Below, one piece after another: positions 51,813-60,847 of a DNA stretch of 64,000 bases. The stretch comes from G963691885 sp963691885 (GTDB lineage Bacteria > Pseudomonadota > Alphaproteobacteria > UBA8366 > Aestuariispiraceae): NCBI GenBank assembly GCA_963691885.1, contig OY829843.1, positions 1,798,001 to 1,862,000 on the forward strand, written 5' to 3'. The notes under the pieces are model-generated. The model searched no databases and was not told the origin of the DNA. It saw only the letters and a list, made by a program, of their open reading frames with translations. Within the stretch, counting starts at the first letter, position 1; each line of letters opens with the position of its first letter. The translations under genes were made by a program, and so were the position numbers.

Positions 51813-52583
51813 TCACCCAAGATGTTCCTTGAGGAATGCATTTGTGCGCTCCCAGGACAGTTCAGCATCCGGTTCGTCATAGCGCGCGCTGGTCGGATTA
51901 GCGAATGCATGATTGGCATCGTACCAGTGATTCTCGAACGGTTTGCCAGCCTTCTTCATCTCGGCCTCAAACCCGTCGACCATTTCCTTGTTGATAAAGG
52001 CATCCTGGGTGCCGAAATGACCCAGAACGGGCCCTTTCAATTTCTTCAGATCGTCAGCTGTACGGGTCACTCTTCCGTAATAGATGACAGTTGCATCGAC
52101 CGGCATGGCAATACTTGCATTCAGCGACCATCCCCCGCCGAAACACCAACCCAATGTGCCAAGTTTACCGTTGCTCGCCTCATGCCCGTTCAGCCAGTTG
52201 GCCCAACTTGTCAGCGTATCGGTGGCCTCTTCACCCTGCACCTTGCCGATCAGCGCGCGAGCCCCGTCCGGTGTTGTGGCGACCTCGCCCTTCATCAGGT
52301 CGACGGCAAGCGCAACATATCCCGACTTTGCCATATCGGCGGCAACGGCCTTGATCTGGTCGTTCAGGCCCCACCATTCATGGATCAGGATTACGGTTGG
52401 TGCCGGTGTTACCGCGGGCAAGGCCAGGGAGGCCGAAACGGTTTGACCCCCGGCGGTCTTCAGCGTGACATCCTGGAGCCCCGCAGCAGCGGCCCGTGCG
52501 AGACCAGGATCGGCCAGAACAGCTGCCAGGGGCAAGCCTGCTGCGGCCCCTTTGATCACGCTGCGCCTTGAAATATGTGTCAT
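51813..52583 (-). CDS. Dienelactone hydrolase-family protein with Tat signal
   Basis: A 256-residue alpha/beta hydrolase exported by the Tat system: SRRSVIKG (residues 5-12) is a twin-arginine motif with a hydrophobic stretch and ARA cleavage site near 31. The catalytic triad is Cys147 in GWCFGGGW, Asp194 and His225 in ANHAFANP. It probably hydrolyses a lactone or ester in the periplasm; the substrate is unknown. The start MTHISRR is preferred over an ATG five codons earlier. It is divergent from nothing close; a LysR gene follows on the same strand upstream. Confidence 0.88.
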   Translation of the reverse strand: MTHISRRSVIKGAAAGLPLAAVLADPGLARAAAAGLQDVTLKTAGGQTVSASLALPAVTPAPTVILIHEWWGLNDQIKAVAADMAKSGYVALAVDLMKGEVATTPDGARALIGKVQGEEATDTLTSWANWLNGHEASNGKLGTLGWCFGGGWSLNASIAMPVDATVIYYGRVTRTADDLKKLKGPVLGHFGTQDAFINKEMVDGFEAEMKKAGKPFENHWYDANHAFANPTSARYDEPDAELSWERTNAFLKEHLG

Positions 52584-52659
52584 GAAAATACCTCCCAAGT
52601 GAATTTCAGATCATAGAGATATGGAGGTAACATAGCAGTATGACCAGATTTTGACCGCT

Positions 52660-53574
52660 TCAATTTATTCCCGCCTTATCATTATTCGTCATTTGTGCGT
52701 TTTGCCGGTCCCGGACATAGTCGGTAACCGCCCGTATCTTTGCGGAACGATGACGTCCATAGGGTATGATGGCGTACATTTCCCTTGGAAGGGTGCGCCA
52801 TCCATTTATTTGCAGTGGCACGAGATTCGGGAATTGCGGGATCATTTGCGCCGGTGCATACGCGATGCCCATGCCGATATTGGCGGCTTTCATACAAAGA
52901 AAGATGTCTGAGATGCGAAATCTTGGATTGGGTGAAACAGCGGTCTCTGTACCGTCATCTCTTACAAAGCGCCAGCGCTTGACGGGATCTGCCACAAGGG
53001 TTGGCAGGGCCAGGACCTGATCCGGTGCGTTCAGCACCTTTGCGTCTTGGTGCTGGTCCAGAAAGTTCTTTGAAGCAACCAGGTCAAACGGAATGTCCCA
53101 AAGTTTCCGAGAGATATCGGCACTGTCCTGGAGCGGCCCGACCCGGAATGCGAGGTCGTACCCTTCTGCTATCAGGTCGACCCAATTATCGGTCGGCGTG
53201 ATGCGCAAAGACAGATCAGGATGCATTTCTGCAAAATCGATCAACCAGGAACCGATTGTGTCGCGCAGGGCCTGAACCGGTGCGGTAATCCGCAATTCCC
53301 CTGTAAGGCGCTCTTGCCGTCCCTGAATACGCTCAACAGCGTGTGCGACATCCTCAAAGGGTCGGACACATCGCGCTACGAGATCCCGCCCGTCATCGGT
53401 CAGAGTGAAAACCCGGTTTGTACGGACCAGCAATTGCGTGCCGAGTGATTGTTCCAATGCTGCAAGACGCCGACTGACCGTACTGATCGGGATCCGTAAA
53501 CGCCGTGATGCGGCGCGCAGGCTGCGTTCCTTGGCAACATCAAGGAAGAGCGCAAGATCGTCGTAGTCAGTCAT
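52660..53574 (-). CDS. LysR-family transcriptional regulator
   Basis: A 304-residue regulator with an N-terminal winged helix (LFLDVAKERSLRAASRRLRI, then PISTVSRRLAALEQSLGTQL at about 8-46) and a periplasmic-binding-like effector domain with LLVRTNRVFTLTDDGRDLV and YDLAFRVG near 138. It is upstream of the dienelactone hydrolase on the same strand and divergent from an exported-protein gene. A perfect inverted repeat just upstream of its start suggests autoregulation. Confidence 0.92.
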   Translation of the reverse strand: MTDYDDLALFLDVAKERSLRAASRRLRIPISTVSRRLAALEQSLGTQLLVRTNRVFTLTDDGRDLVARCVRPFEDVAHAVERIQGRQERLTGELRITAPVQALRDTIGSWLIDFAEMHPDLSLRITPTDNWVDLIAEGYDLAFRVGPLQDSADISRKLWDIPFDLVASKNFLDQHQDAKVLNAPDQVLALPTLVADPVKRWRFVRDDGTETAVSPNPRFRISDIFLCMKAANIGMGIAYAPAQMIPQFPNLVPLQINGWRTLPREMYAIIPYGRHRSAKIRAVTDYVRDRQNAQMTNNDKAGIN

Positions 53575-53581
53575 ACCGAAC

Positions 53582-53599
53582 TGTTCCAGATTTGGAACA
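53582..53599. promoter_or_regulatory. Inverted repeat at the LysR divergent promoter
   Basis: TGTTCCA-GATT-TGGAACA is a perfect 7-base inverted repeat, 8 bases upstream of the LysR start and about 77 bases before the divergent exported-protein gene. The size fits a LysR-type binding box. The bound factor is inferred. Confidence 0.55.
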
Positions 53600-53675
53600 A
53601 CAAGTCCAGAAAACGCAGTCTGTTCGAAATTAATTCGCGGTGATAGTGAGGTTTTTCATAACTAGAGGAGTCGTA

Positions 53676-54290
53676 ATGAAAAAAATATGTTTCATTTTTG
53701 CATTGTTTGCGCTGAATATTTCAGCACCGGCCTGGGCATCTGACCCGCCTGAAGCCAAATTGTCTTTCACACCCGACCAAGCAATTGAAATCGCCTTTAC
53801 CTCCATTGTGGAAGGTAAGGAAAGCCAGCTTTTTCAAGAGTATTTTCCGGCGGTGATGCCGATTGTTCTGGAGTATGGCGGTCAGTTCGTTGCCAGCTTT
53901 CGCGTGATATCGGGAACCCTGGAAAACGTGCAGCCTCAAGCCATGACTTTACTGACCTGGCCGAATGTTGAGGCTTATGAAAAAATTACCTCCGACCCCA
54001 GGGTCGGCAGCCTTATTCCCATTCGCAATGAGGCGCTGGCCTATATAAACGAAGCCAATTTTTTTGACGTGAAGACGGCGTCTTCCCTGGTTCTGGATCC
54101 AATGAAAACCTATCGGCTGAGTTTCTTGGACCAACCGGTGTCAGATGACCCGTCCTCTATGGTGCTAAATGCGTTATCGTCATCGCTGGGGGAGATGAAA
54201 GCGCGATCTGTCCTGATTGAAGAGGTTGCATCAGACCAGCTGGGCTCCGAAGGCCGGATCATCGTGCGGTTCAATCCGCCTTCGCAATAG
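53676..54290 (+). CDS. Exported protein with DUF1330-like domain
   Basis: A 204-residue protein with a clear signal peptide (ICFIFALFALNISAPAWA). The mature part has a YFPAVMPIVLEYGGQFVASF segment and EAYEKITSDPRVGSLIPIRN that recall DUF1330/dimeric alpha-beta barrel domains, in two loosely related halves. No catalytic site is visible. The ATG at 53676 has GAGGAG upstream. It is divergent from LysR, which may regulate it. Confidence 0.6.
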   Translation: MKKICFIFALFALNISAPAWASDPPEAKLSFTPDQAIEIAFTSIVEGKESQLFQEYFPAVMPIVLEYGGQFVASFRVISGTLENVQPQAMTLLTWPNVEAYEKITSDPRVGSLIPIRNEALAYINEANFFDVKTASSLVLDPMKTYRLSFLDQPVSDDPSSMVLNALSSSLGEMKARSVLIEEVASDQLGSEGRIIVRFNPPSQ

Positions 54291-54346
54291 AGACGATGCC
54301 GAGTGACCGAGTGAGTAGAACCGACCATCAATGCAGGGAGGCTGAC

Positions 54347-55189
54347 ATGACAAGAGCCGCGTTGGTAACCGGCGCCAACCAGGGGTTGGGGTTTGCGATT
54401 ACAGCCGGGTTGGCGGCCCGGCTGGAGCCGGGGGACGTGGTTTATCTTACGGCACGGCGTGAGAGAGAAGGGCGCCTTTCTACAGAAAGGCTGGCAGGCG
54501 GTGCTGGTGCTGAGGTCGCATTCTGGCCACTGGATGTGACCGACAGATACTCGATTTCTGCCCTAGTCGATATGATCAAAGAACGGCATGGCGGGATTGA
54601 TATTGTTGTTTCAAATGCGGCGGCAAGGATGTCCCGGGACATCCCGTTGGCGGATCAGGTGACGCATTTCATTAACACGAATAATCATGGTGCGCGGAAC
54701 CTGTATGGTGCTTTGTTGCCCGTCCTTCGCGCAGGTGCCTCTTATGCCATGGTTGCGAGTTCCTTTGGGCGGTTAACCAATCTAACCCCGTCATTGCACC
54801 CTTTGTTTGATACAGATCGCCTTGATCTCGACGATATCGAAAAGGCGATGGATTATTATAGTGAACAGGTGGTTGCCGGCACGGCGGTGGAGAATGGTTG
54901 GCCTGAATGGATCAATATCCCGTCCAAGATCGCTCAGGTTGCCAGTGCCAGGATTGCTGCACGTCAAATTGCCGAGACGCGACCTGGTTCTGGTATTGTT
55001 ATAAACGCTGTTTGTCCCGGTTTGGTTGATACCGGCGCCTCGCGGCCATGGTTCGACGACATGTCCAACGCGCAAAGCCCGGATGAAGCGGCAAAGGCCA
55101 TTTTGACCCTTTTATTGGAACCAGAGGCTGTGGGGTTTCCCAATGGTCAATTAATGCAGTTCGGAAAATCCCTGCCCTGGCTGGAATGA
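54347..55189 (+). CDS. SDR carbonyl-reductase-like protein with altered catalytic site
   Basis: A 280-residue short-chain dehydrogenase of the carbonyl reductase 1 type. TGANQGLG for NADPH, SNAAARM, the Ser of VASSFGRL and a C-terminal VCPGLVDTGASRP all fit. The YxxxK motif is not: the Lys in NIPSKIAQ is preceded four residues earlier by Asn instead of Tyr. Either the motif is shifted or the enzyme has lost activity or has another role. The ATG at 54347 is preferred over one 17 codons earlier. It follows the exported-protein gene by 56 bases. Confidence 0.82.
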   Translation: MTRAALVTGANQGLGFAITAGLAARLEPGDVVYLTARREREGRLSTERLAGGAGAEVAFWPLDVTDRYSISALVDMIKERHGGIDIVVSNAAARMSRDIPLADQVTHFINTNNHGARNLYGALLPVLRAGASYAMVASSFGRLTNLTPSLHPLFDTDRLDLDDIEKAMDYYSEQVVAGTAVENGWPEWINIPSKIAQVASARIAARQIAETRPGSGIVINAVCPGLVDTGASRPWFDDMSNAQSPDEAAKAILTLLLEPEAVGFPNGQLMQFGKSLPWLE

Positions 55190-55198
55190 TCGTTGCCC

Positions 55199-55849
55199 CT
55201 ATCTTGTCCCGAATAGGCGATCGCCTGCATCACCCAGACCCGGAACCACATAGGCATTTTCGTTCAGGTGGTCGTCCAGGGAGGCTGCGTAGATCTTCAC
55301 ATCGGGGTGTCGTTCCAGCATGACGCTCGCCCCTTCCGGGCAGGCGAGCAGAGCCATAAAACGGATATTCTGGCCCTCGACCCCATTGGCCTTCAGAACA
55401 TCAACGGCATGGGCGGCGGAATTTCCGGTCGCCAGCATCGGGTCGCAGACAATAAACAGCCGCCCGCCGGGTTCCGGCATTTTCACATAATATTCAACCG
55501 GCTGTTTTGTTTCCGGGTCGCGATAGAGGCCGATATGGCCTTCCCGGGCGGATGGCATCAATTCCCTCAGGCCTTCTGCCATGCCCAGACCCGCCCGCAA
55601 AACCGAGAGTAAAACCGGTTTGCGACCGGCCAGTACATGTACAGTGGTTTCGGCCAGCGGGGTTTCGACCCGTTCCGCGCGCAGGGGCACCTCGCGTGTG
55701 ATTTCATAGCCAATCAGGATCGATATTTCTTTCAACAACCCACGGAACATCGCTGTTGGCGTATCCCGTTTTCGCATCCAGGCCAGCTTGTGCTGGATCA
55801 GCGGGTGGTCGAGGATAACCAGGTTGGGAAAGTCGCGTTTCTTCGTCAT
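55199..55849 (-). CDS. upp: Uracil phosphoribosyltransferase
   Basis: A 216-residue pyrimidine salvage enzyme making UMP from uracil and PRPP. LVILDHPLIQHKLAWMRKRD opens the protein, VLRAGLGMAEGLRELMPSAR is near residue 85, and the PRPP loop DPMLATGNSAAHA is near 135. It ends in the conserved LGDAGDRLFGT. The start at MTKKRDFP gives the normal length; a 35-residue upstream extension lacks a ribosome site. It converges with the SDR gene and is divergent from the coiled-coil gene. Confidence 0.95.
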   Translation of the reverse strand: MTKKRDFPNLVILDHPLIQHKLAWMRKRDTPTAMFRGLLKEISILIGYEITREVPLRAERVETPLAETTVHVLAGRKPVLLSVLRAGLGMAEGLRELMPSAREGHIGLYRDPETKQPVEYYVKMPEPGGRLFIVCDPMLATGNSAAHAVDVLKANGVEGQNIRFMALLACPEGASVMLERHPDVKIYAASLDDHLNENAYVVPGLGDAGDRLFGTR

Positions 55850-56029
55850 GTTTTTGCTCTTTGAATTCACCTGCTTCGGACATGCGGCGGTTGCGCGCGC
55901 GAGTACAGTGTTTTCCCGATTCGCCGCTCTGCACGAGGGTGAAAAGCCGCGCATTGTCTAGAACTGTGGCATTAGAAGGTTTTACTTCAGCCTCTTTGCA
56001 TTTGATTCCAATCAGACTACGATTCACCC

Positions 56030-59000
56030 ATGTCAGCTGAGATCACAAAATTCCCCAAGCCAGAGCCACGCCCCCTGGCGCCAAGTCCAGAGCAGGTGCA
56101 GGCCGAGGCCCTGAAGGCCCGTCGGTCGTCGCGTATCATCACGCTTGTTGTCACGGGACTTTCTGCGCTCTGGATCGTCCTGTGCCTGTGGTATATCGAA
56201 AGCATGCTGGGATGGGATCTGATCTATCAGATGCTGCCCCATGAACTGGCGGCAATGTTCGCAGGCGCCGCGATGCCGGTGGCGGCCTTCTGGCTGGCGG
56301 CAATATACATCCGACGCAGTCAGGAAGTGCGCCATCATACCGACCTTCTGCGGCAGCATCTGGCCCTGCTGACCTATCCGATTGAGGATGCCGACCAGCG
56401 TATGGAGATGATAGCCGACCGTCTGAAAGGGCAGGCCGATATGCTGATCTCTGCCGGCAATACGACGGTCGACGGTATTACAAAGATCACCGATGCGCTG
56501 CGGACTGAGCTGGACGTGTTGAGCGAGCGCGCCGGTGAGGCGGGGGAACGGGGCGGTGAGTTGCGTTCTGTCCTGGGTGAGCAGACCGATAAATTGACCC
56601 GGCTGGTAGACCGGCTGGAAGCCCAGCAACGGTCCATCACATCATCCGTTGAACGTCAGGCCCAGGATCTGGAAAAGGCAGCGGATCATGCGGTTGGTCA
56701 ATCAGAGAAAGTGTCCGTAACGTTGCGCGAGCAGGCGGGTATCCTGATCACATCGACCGATGGCGCAATGGACAAGGCGGATGAGATTGGCCGACGCCTG
56801 GAACAATTCCGCGACGATCTGGATCATGCCGCTGAAAGTGCGGCCGGTCGGGCGCAATCCATCGCCGCCCTGCTGGAAACCAGCAGTGCAGATCTGCGCG
56901 ATGCAGGTGAGGTATCGGCTGCCAAGGTTTCCGAACTGGCAGACCGGTTGCGCGACTACATTGTCGATACGACCAACAGGTTCAGTGAAACCATGGATCG
57001 CCAGTCCGAGAGTTTCGATGCTTTTGCAGAGCGAACTGACCGGCGCGTCCAGGATCTGGTGCAAGGGCTTGAAACCGGCCTGTTGTCAGCAGGTGAGAAG
57101 GTCAGCGATGCGGTTGGCGAAAGCGCGGAACGCCTTGATGCGGTGACCGCACGGACCGGCACACAGGTAAGCGAGCTGGTTAAGGCCATGCAGGATCATG
57201 CGGAAACAGCGTCGGTTCAGTTTGATCAGAATATGGATCGCCATAAAGGGGCGCTTGCCGCCTTCTCCCAACGCACAGAGCGGGCGGTATCGGCCATTGT
57301 TGAAGGCCTGGATGAACAGGTTGGTGTTATTGGCACGACGCTCGGCACACTGATCGAAACCCTGCGCAACCAGCATGAAGAGCAGGTTGAGGATGCCAGA
57401 CAGAAGCTGACGGCCCTCGGTGAGAAGATCGATACCAATGCAGCGGAATTTGCCGGTACTCTGACGGAGGGTATTCAAAACTCAACCGAAACCCTGGAGG
57501 CCTCGATTGCACGCAGCGCCGACCAGGTTCAGGAAATAACACTGGCGCTGAAGCAACAGACCCGCGACCTGGTTAATGCGGCGGATAAGACGGCATCCGA
57601 GACAGCCAGCATCTGCGAAGGGGTATCCCGTCAGTCTGCGGAGCTTGGGGATATGGCGACCCATGTTGCCACCCAGACCGGCTTGATCCGGAATGCGGTC
57701 GATGGACAGAATCGCCAACTGGTGCGGATTTCCGAAGAGGCTGCGACAAAGATCACGGCGCTGGGTGAGGCGCTGGGCCAACAGGCCGATGACATTGGCA
57801 AGGCAACCGATTTGGCAGCGGCCCGGGCAGAGGCGATGCGATCGGCCATGCGCAATCAGGCCGTTGAACTGACAACCGCGTCCGAGCTGACAGCCAAACA
57901 GGCACAGGAAATTGAGACCATGCTGCGGGACCGCACTGGCGAAATTCGTGTTGCCCTAAAATCCGGGTCCGAGGATCTGTCCGAGACCTTTGATCCGGCC
58001 ATCGCCCAGACACGGGGTATGGCAGAAATGTTGCGTCAGCAAAGCCGCGAATTGCGGGAATCAGCTGACTGGGTTGAGGGGCAGTCGCGGGGCATTGGCG
58101 AGATGCTGCAACAGCAGAGCCAGGATTTGCGCTCCGCCTCTGATCATGCCTCCACCCAAATCCGTGAGATCCGCGACACAATCCGCCTGCACACCGCGGA
58201 CCTCAATCAGGTGTCAGAGAAGGTTGCCGTGGATGTTCTGAAAGTGCGGGAAGCCCTGCGGGATGATGCGACAGCCTTGCAGAGCCTTGCCTCGTCCTTG
58301 CATGACAATGCCCAGAGGATTGAAACAAACCTGAAAGAACAGAGCGCGTCTGTGTCAGAGGCCAGCCTTTCTGCCGAAGAGCGAACCCGTGCCACAGTTG
58401 AAATGCTGACCGCTCAAATCGCGGCCTTGTCGGACGCGGCTGAACAGGTTCGTACGCGGATCGCCGAAGCCGGTGAGAGCCTGCAAAGTGGGTCGGGCGG
58501 ATTCCAGGAAACGATTGAAAAATCTCTTGAGCTGTTTTCTGAGTTGATTGCCTCAATGGATGCAGAGACGGAGAAACTGACATCTTCCTCAATGAAGGCC
58601 GGGATGCAGATCAACGATCATCGCGAAGCGCTAAAACTGCAGGCAAGTGAAATGGGCCATGCCGCAGAGGTCGCCGCACAGGCAACACGTCTGCTGGGCA
58701 GTGCCCTGGACGAACAGAAGTCAGGGGTGGTTGATACATCCGAACGGGTTTCGGAGCGGATCGAAGGGCTGGTGACATTGATGCGCAGCCAGACCGGCGA
58801 TATTGCCGCCGCCGGGGACCTGGCCAATCAGCAGATTGAGCGCGTTTCTGAAGCACTGGCAGCGCGTACCAAAACACTGGACGAGGTAACGGACCGCACA
58901 AGGAATGCCCTTGGTTCCTTGAGTGTTGATGTGGTTGATAGCGCCACCCGCCTGACTGCAGCCGTGCAATCAGCGGAGTCAGGGACAAAGACAATCGGGT

Positions 59001-59473
59001 CCACTTTTGAGACCCAGGTCGAGAAACTTCTGGAAGCGTCGGGTAAAGCTGTTAAACACGCTGAAGACGTGCGCAATCAGGAATTTGGCCTGAAGCGTAA
59101 TCTGTTCCTGAAATCGGCTCGGTTTATTATTGAGGATTTGAACTCTACGGCGATCGATCTGACCCGCCTTATTCAGGGTGAGGTGCCTGAGTCAGACTGG
59201 AAACGCTATGTGAACGGGGACCGTTCGGTTTTTACCCGCACTCTCCTGCGTACAAAACAGACAACCATGCTGCGCAAGATTGCGGAGAAGGTGAAAAACG
59301 ATGCGGAGACGCGGGGCTATGTCACCCGCTATCTTGAGCAGTTCGAACGCCTGTTGGATGAGGCCCAGGCCTGCGATCCCGAACATCTGCTGCAATCAAC
59401 CTTCATGACGGCGGATGTGGGCAAGATATACATCATGCTGGGCCATGCCATCGGGCGTGAAATCCAGTCCTGA
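56030..59473 (+). CDS. Large coiled-coil membrane protein, TipN-like
   Basis: A 1147-residue protein with two N-terminal membrane helices (about 36-58 and 73-95), then roughly 900 residues of near-continuous coiled coil with many Gln/Glu/Ala/Ser heptads, and a conserved globular C-terminus (FLKSARFIIEDLNSTAIDLT near 1023, then RYVNGDRSVFTRTLL and MTADVGKIYIMLGHAIGRE). The architecture and tail resemble TipN-type polarity factors of alphaproteobacteria, which mark the new pole and help flagellum and division placement. Similarity was judged from memory, not by search. It stands alone between upp and a carboxylesterase gene. Confidence 0.7.
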   Translation: MSAEITKFPKPEPRPLAPSPEQVQAEALKARRSSRIITLVVTGLSALWIVLCLWYIESMLGWDLIYQMLPHELAAMFAGAAMPVAAFWLAAIYIRRSQEVRHHTDLLRQHLALLTYPIEDADQRMEMIADRLKGQADMLISAGNTTVDGITKITDALRTELDVLSERAGEAGERGGELRSVLGEQTDKLTRLVDRLEAQQRSITSSVERQAQDLEKAADHAVGQSEKVSVTLREQAGILITSTDGAMDKADEIGRRLEQFRDDLDHAAESAAGRAQSIAALLETSSADLRDAGEVSAAKVSELADRLRDYIVDTTNRFSETMDRQSESFDAFAERTDRRVQDLVQGLETGLLSAGEKVSDAVGESAERLDAVTARTGTQVSELVKAMQDHAETASVQFDQNMDRHKGALAAFSQRTERAVSAIVEGLDEQVGVIGTTLGTLIETLRNQHEEQVEDARQKLTALGEKIDTNAAEFAGTLTEGIQNSTETLEASIARSADQVQEITLALKQQTRDLVNAADKTASETASICEGVSRQSAELGDMATHVATQTGLIRNAVDGQNRQLVRISEEAATKITALGEALGQQADDIGKATDLAAARAEAMRSAMRNQAVELTTASELTAKQAQEIETMLRDRTGEIRVALKSGSEDLSETFDPAIAQTRGMAEMLRQQSRELRESADWVEGQSRGIGEMLQQQSQDLRSASDHASTQIREIRDTIRLHTADLNQVSEKVAVDVLKVREALRDDATALQSLASSLHDNAQRIETNLKEQSASVSEASLSAEERTRATVEMLTAQIAALSDAAEQVRTRIAEAGESLQSGSGGFQETIEKSLELFSELIASMDAETEKLTSSSMKAGMQINDHREALKLQASEMGHAAEVAAQATRLLGSALDEQKSGVVDTSERVSERIEGLVTLMRSQTGDIAAAGDLANQQIERVSEALAARTKTLDEVTDRTRNALGSLSVDVVDSATRLTAAVQSAESGTKTIGSTFETQVEKLLEASGKAVKHAEDVRNQEFGLKRNLFLKSARFIIEDLNSTAIDLTRLIQGEVPESDWKRYVNGDRSVFTRTLLRTKQTTMLRKIAEKVKNDAETRGYVTRYLEQFERLLDEAQACDPEHLLQSTFMTADVGKIYIMLGHAIGREIQS

Positions 59474-59477
59474 TTCC

Positions 59478-60137
59478 CTAACCCAGATGTTGCGCCAGGA
59501 ACTGCAGTGATCGGTTCAAGCCGTTCTGGTCGATGGAATGGGGCACGCCCGGGCAGATCAGGGTCTCAACCGAAAACCCGTTTTGCTCCAGTTGGTCGCC
59601 CGCAGTAATCGTTTCTTCAACCGGGACGACATCATCTGAATCGCCATGGATCAACAGAATTGGCGGTTTTGATTTCGCCTCTTCCGGAAGAGCGTGCCCC
59701 TTCACCAAGCGACCGGAAAACCCGATAACGGCCCTGAAGGCGGCGACCTGTCTGGGGGCGATATAAAGGCTCATCATCGTCCCTTGACTGAACCCGACAA
59801 GCGCGACCTGACTGGCGGACAGGGCGAACCGGTTCATTTGGGTCTCGATGAATTTCTGCAGGATCGGGGCGGCTTGCTCCACACCCCGTTCCATCGCCAT
59901 CGGATCGCGATCCAGCAGGGAGAACCACTGCCGCCCATAGGGTGCCATATCGCAGGGGTAGGGCGCGTCTGGCGAGATGATATGGGCATCGGGCAGAACC
60001 TGCGCGATATAGGGCGCAAGCCCGATCAGGTCATTGCCATCGGCCCCCAATCCGTGAAGCAGGATTACCAGGGATTTCGGCGGGTCACCGCTCGTCGGTG
60101 CCTGTTCTGGGCCGGTAAGACCTGTCTCATCGCTCAT
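59478..60137 (-). CDS. Carboxylesterase/phospholipase alpha-beta hydrolase
   Basis: A 219-residue enzyme of the YpfH/lysophospholipase type. VILLHGLGADGNDLIGLAPY is near residue 25, the nucleophile Ser in VALVGFSQGTMMSLY near 110, and the late Asp and His in HGDSDDVVPVEETI and GVPHSIDQ. A soluble short-chain esterase is expected. It converges with the coiled-coil gene with 4 bases between stops. Confidence 0.9.
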   Translation of the reverse strand: MSDETGLTGPEQAPTSGDPPKSLVILLHGLGADGNDLIGLAPYIAQVLPDAHIISPDAPYPCDMAPYGRQWFSLLDRDPMAMERGVEQAAPILQKFIETQMNRFALSASQVALVGFSQGTMMSLYIAPRQVAAFRAVIGFSGRLVKGHALPEEAKSKPPILLIHGDSDDVVPVEETITAGDQLEQNGFSVETLICPGVPHSIDQNGLNRSLQFLAQHLG

Positions 60138-60167
60138 GGATTGCTCCTGCCGGTATTGAGTTAACGC

Positions 60168-60782
60168 TCACACCGGTATGCCATGATAGTAGTGCCATAG
60201 AAAGATCGACATGGCGGTGCGGCAGGGTGACCAGTCTTCTGCTAGGGTGCGGGCCTGTTTTGCGCTGGGTCGTTCCTCCATTCCTTTAAGGCGTCGCATC
60301 GCTTCCTGCAGGGCGACGTCCTCGCCCGGAAACATGTCTCGTCTGCCCAGCGAGAACATGCAGTAGACCTCAGCGCTCCAAAACCCGATCCCCTTTAATG
60401 CGACAAGAGCGCTGACAACATCGGCGTCTGTCATATCCGGAAACCGATCCGGGTCGACCTCGCCCCCTACAATTGCCTCAGCAATCCCCTGCATGTAACG
60501 GATCTTGGGGCGCGAAAGACCTGCCTTTCCCACGGCCTCTATGTCCAATGCAAGATAGTTTTCCGCTGTCGGTTCCGGCATCAGGGTGTTGAGACGGCCC
60601 AGAATCGCGGCAGCGGCGGTTTTGGATATTTGCTGGTTCACGATGATCGACATCAGGGCGGGAAAGCCACCGGGTGCGATTCTGGGGGCTGGATACCCGA
60701 CCTCTGCCAGGGCCTGCGCCACCTGGGAGTCCCGGGCGGCTATTGTATCAATATCCAGTTTCAGGCTTTCTTGGGTGATCAA
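60168..60782 (-). CDS. DNA-3-methyladenine glycosylase, AlkA-like (HhH-GPD)
   Basis: A 204-residue base-excision repair enzyme: the HhH-GPD motif is in LVALKGIGFWSAEVYCMFSL, with the catalytic Asp in RRDMFPGEDVALQEAMRRL. FPALMSIIVNQQISKTAAAA is the typical start of the helical core. The frame extends to a TTG at 60830, but no ribosome site precedes that; GAGGGA lies before the TTG at 60782, so I start there. A longer start is possible. Divergent from gluQ. Confidence 0.85.
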   Translation of the reverse strand: MITQESLKLDIDTIAARDSQVAQALAEVGYPAPRIAPGGFPALMSIIVNQQISKTAAAAILGRLNTLMPEPTAENYLALDIEAVGKAGLSRPKIRYMQGIAEAIVGGEVDPDRFPDMTDADVVSALVALKGIGFWSAEVYCMFSLGRRDMFPGEDVALQEAMRRLKGMEERPSAKQARTLAEDWSPCRTAMSIFLWHYYHGIPV

Positions 60783-60847
60783 CGGTTTCGTCCCTCGGCA
60801 GAATGAGGGATCAGCTTTACACATTTCCAACGGCTAAGGCCAAGATC

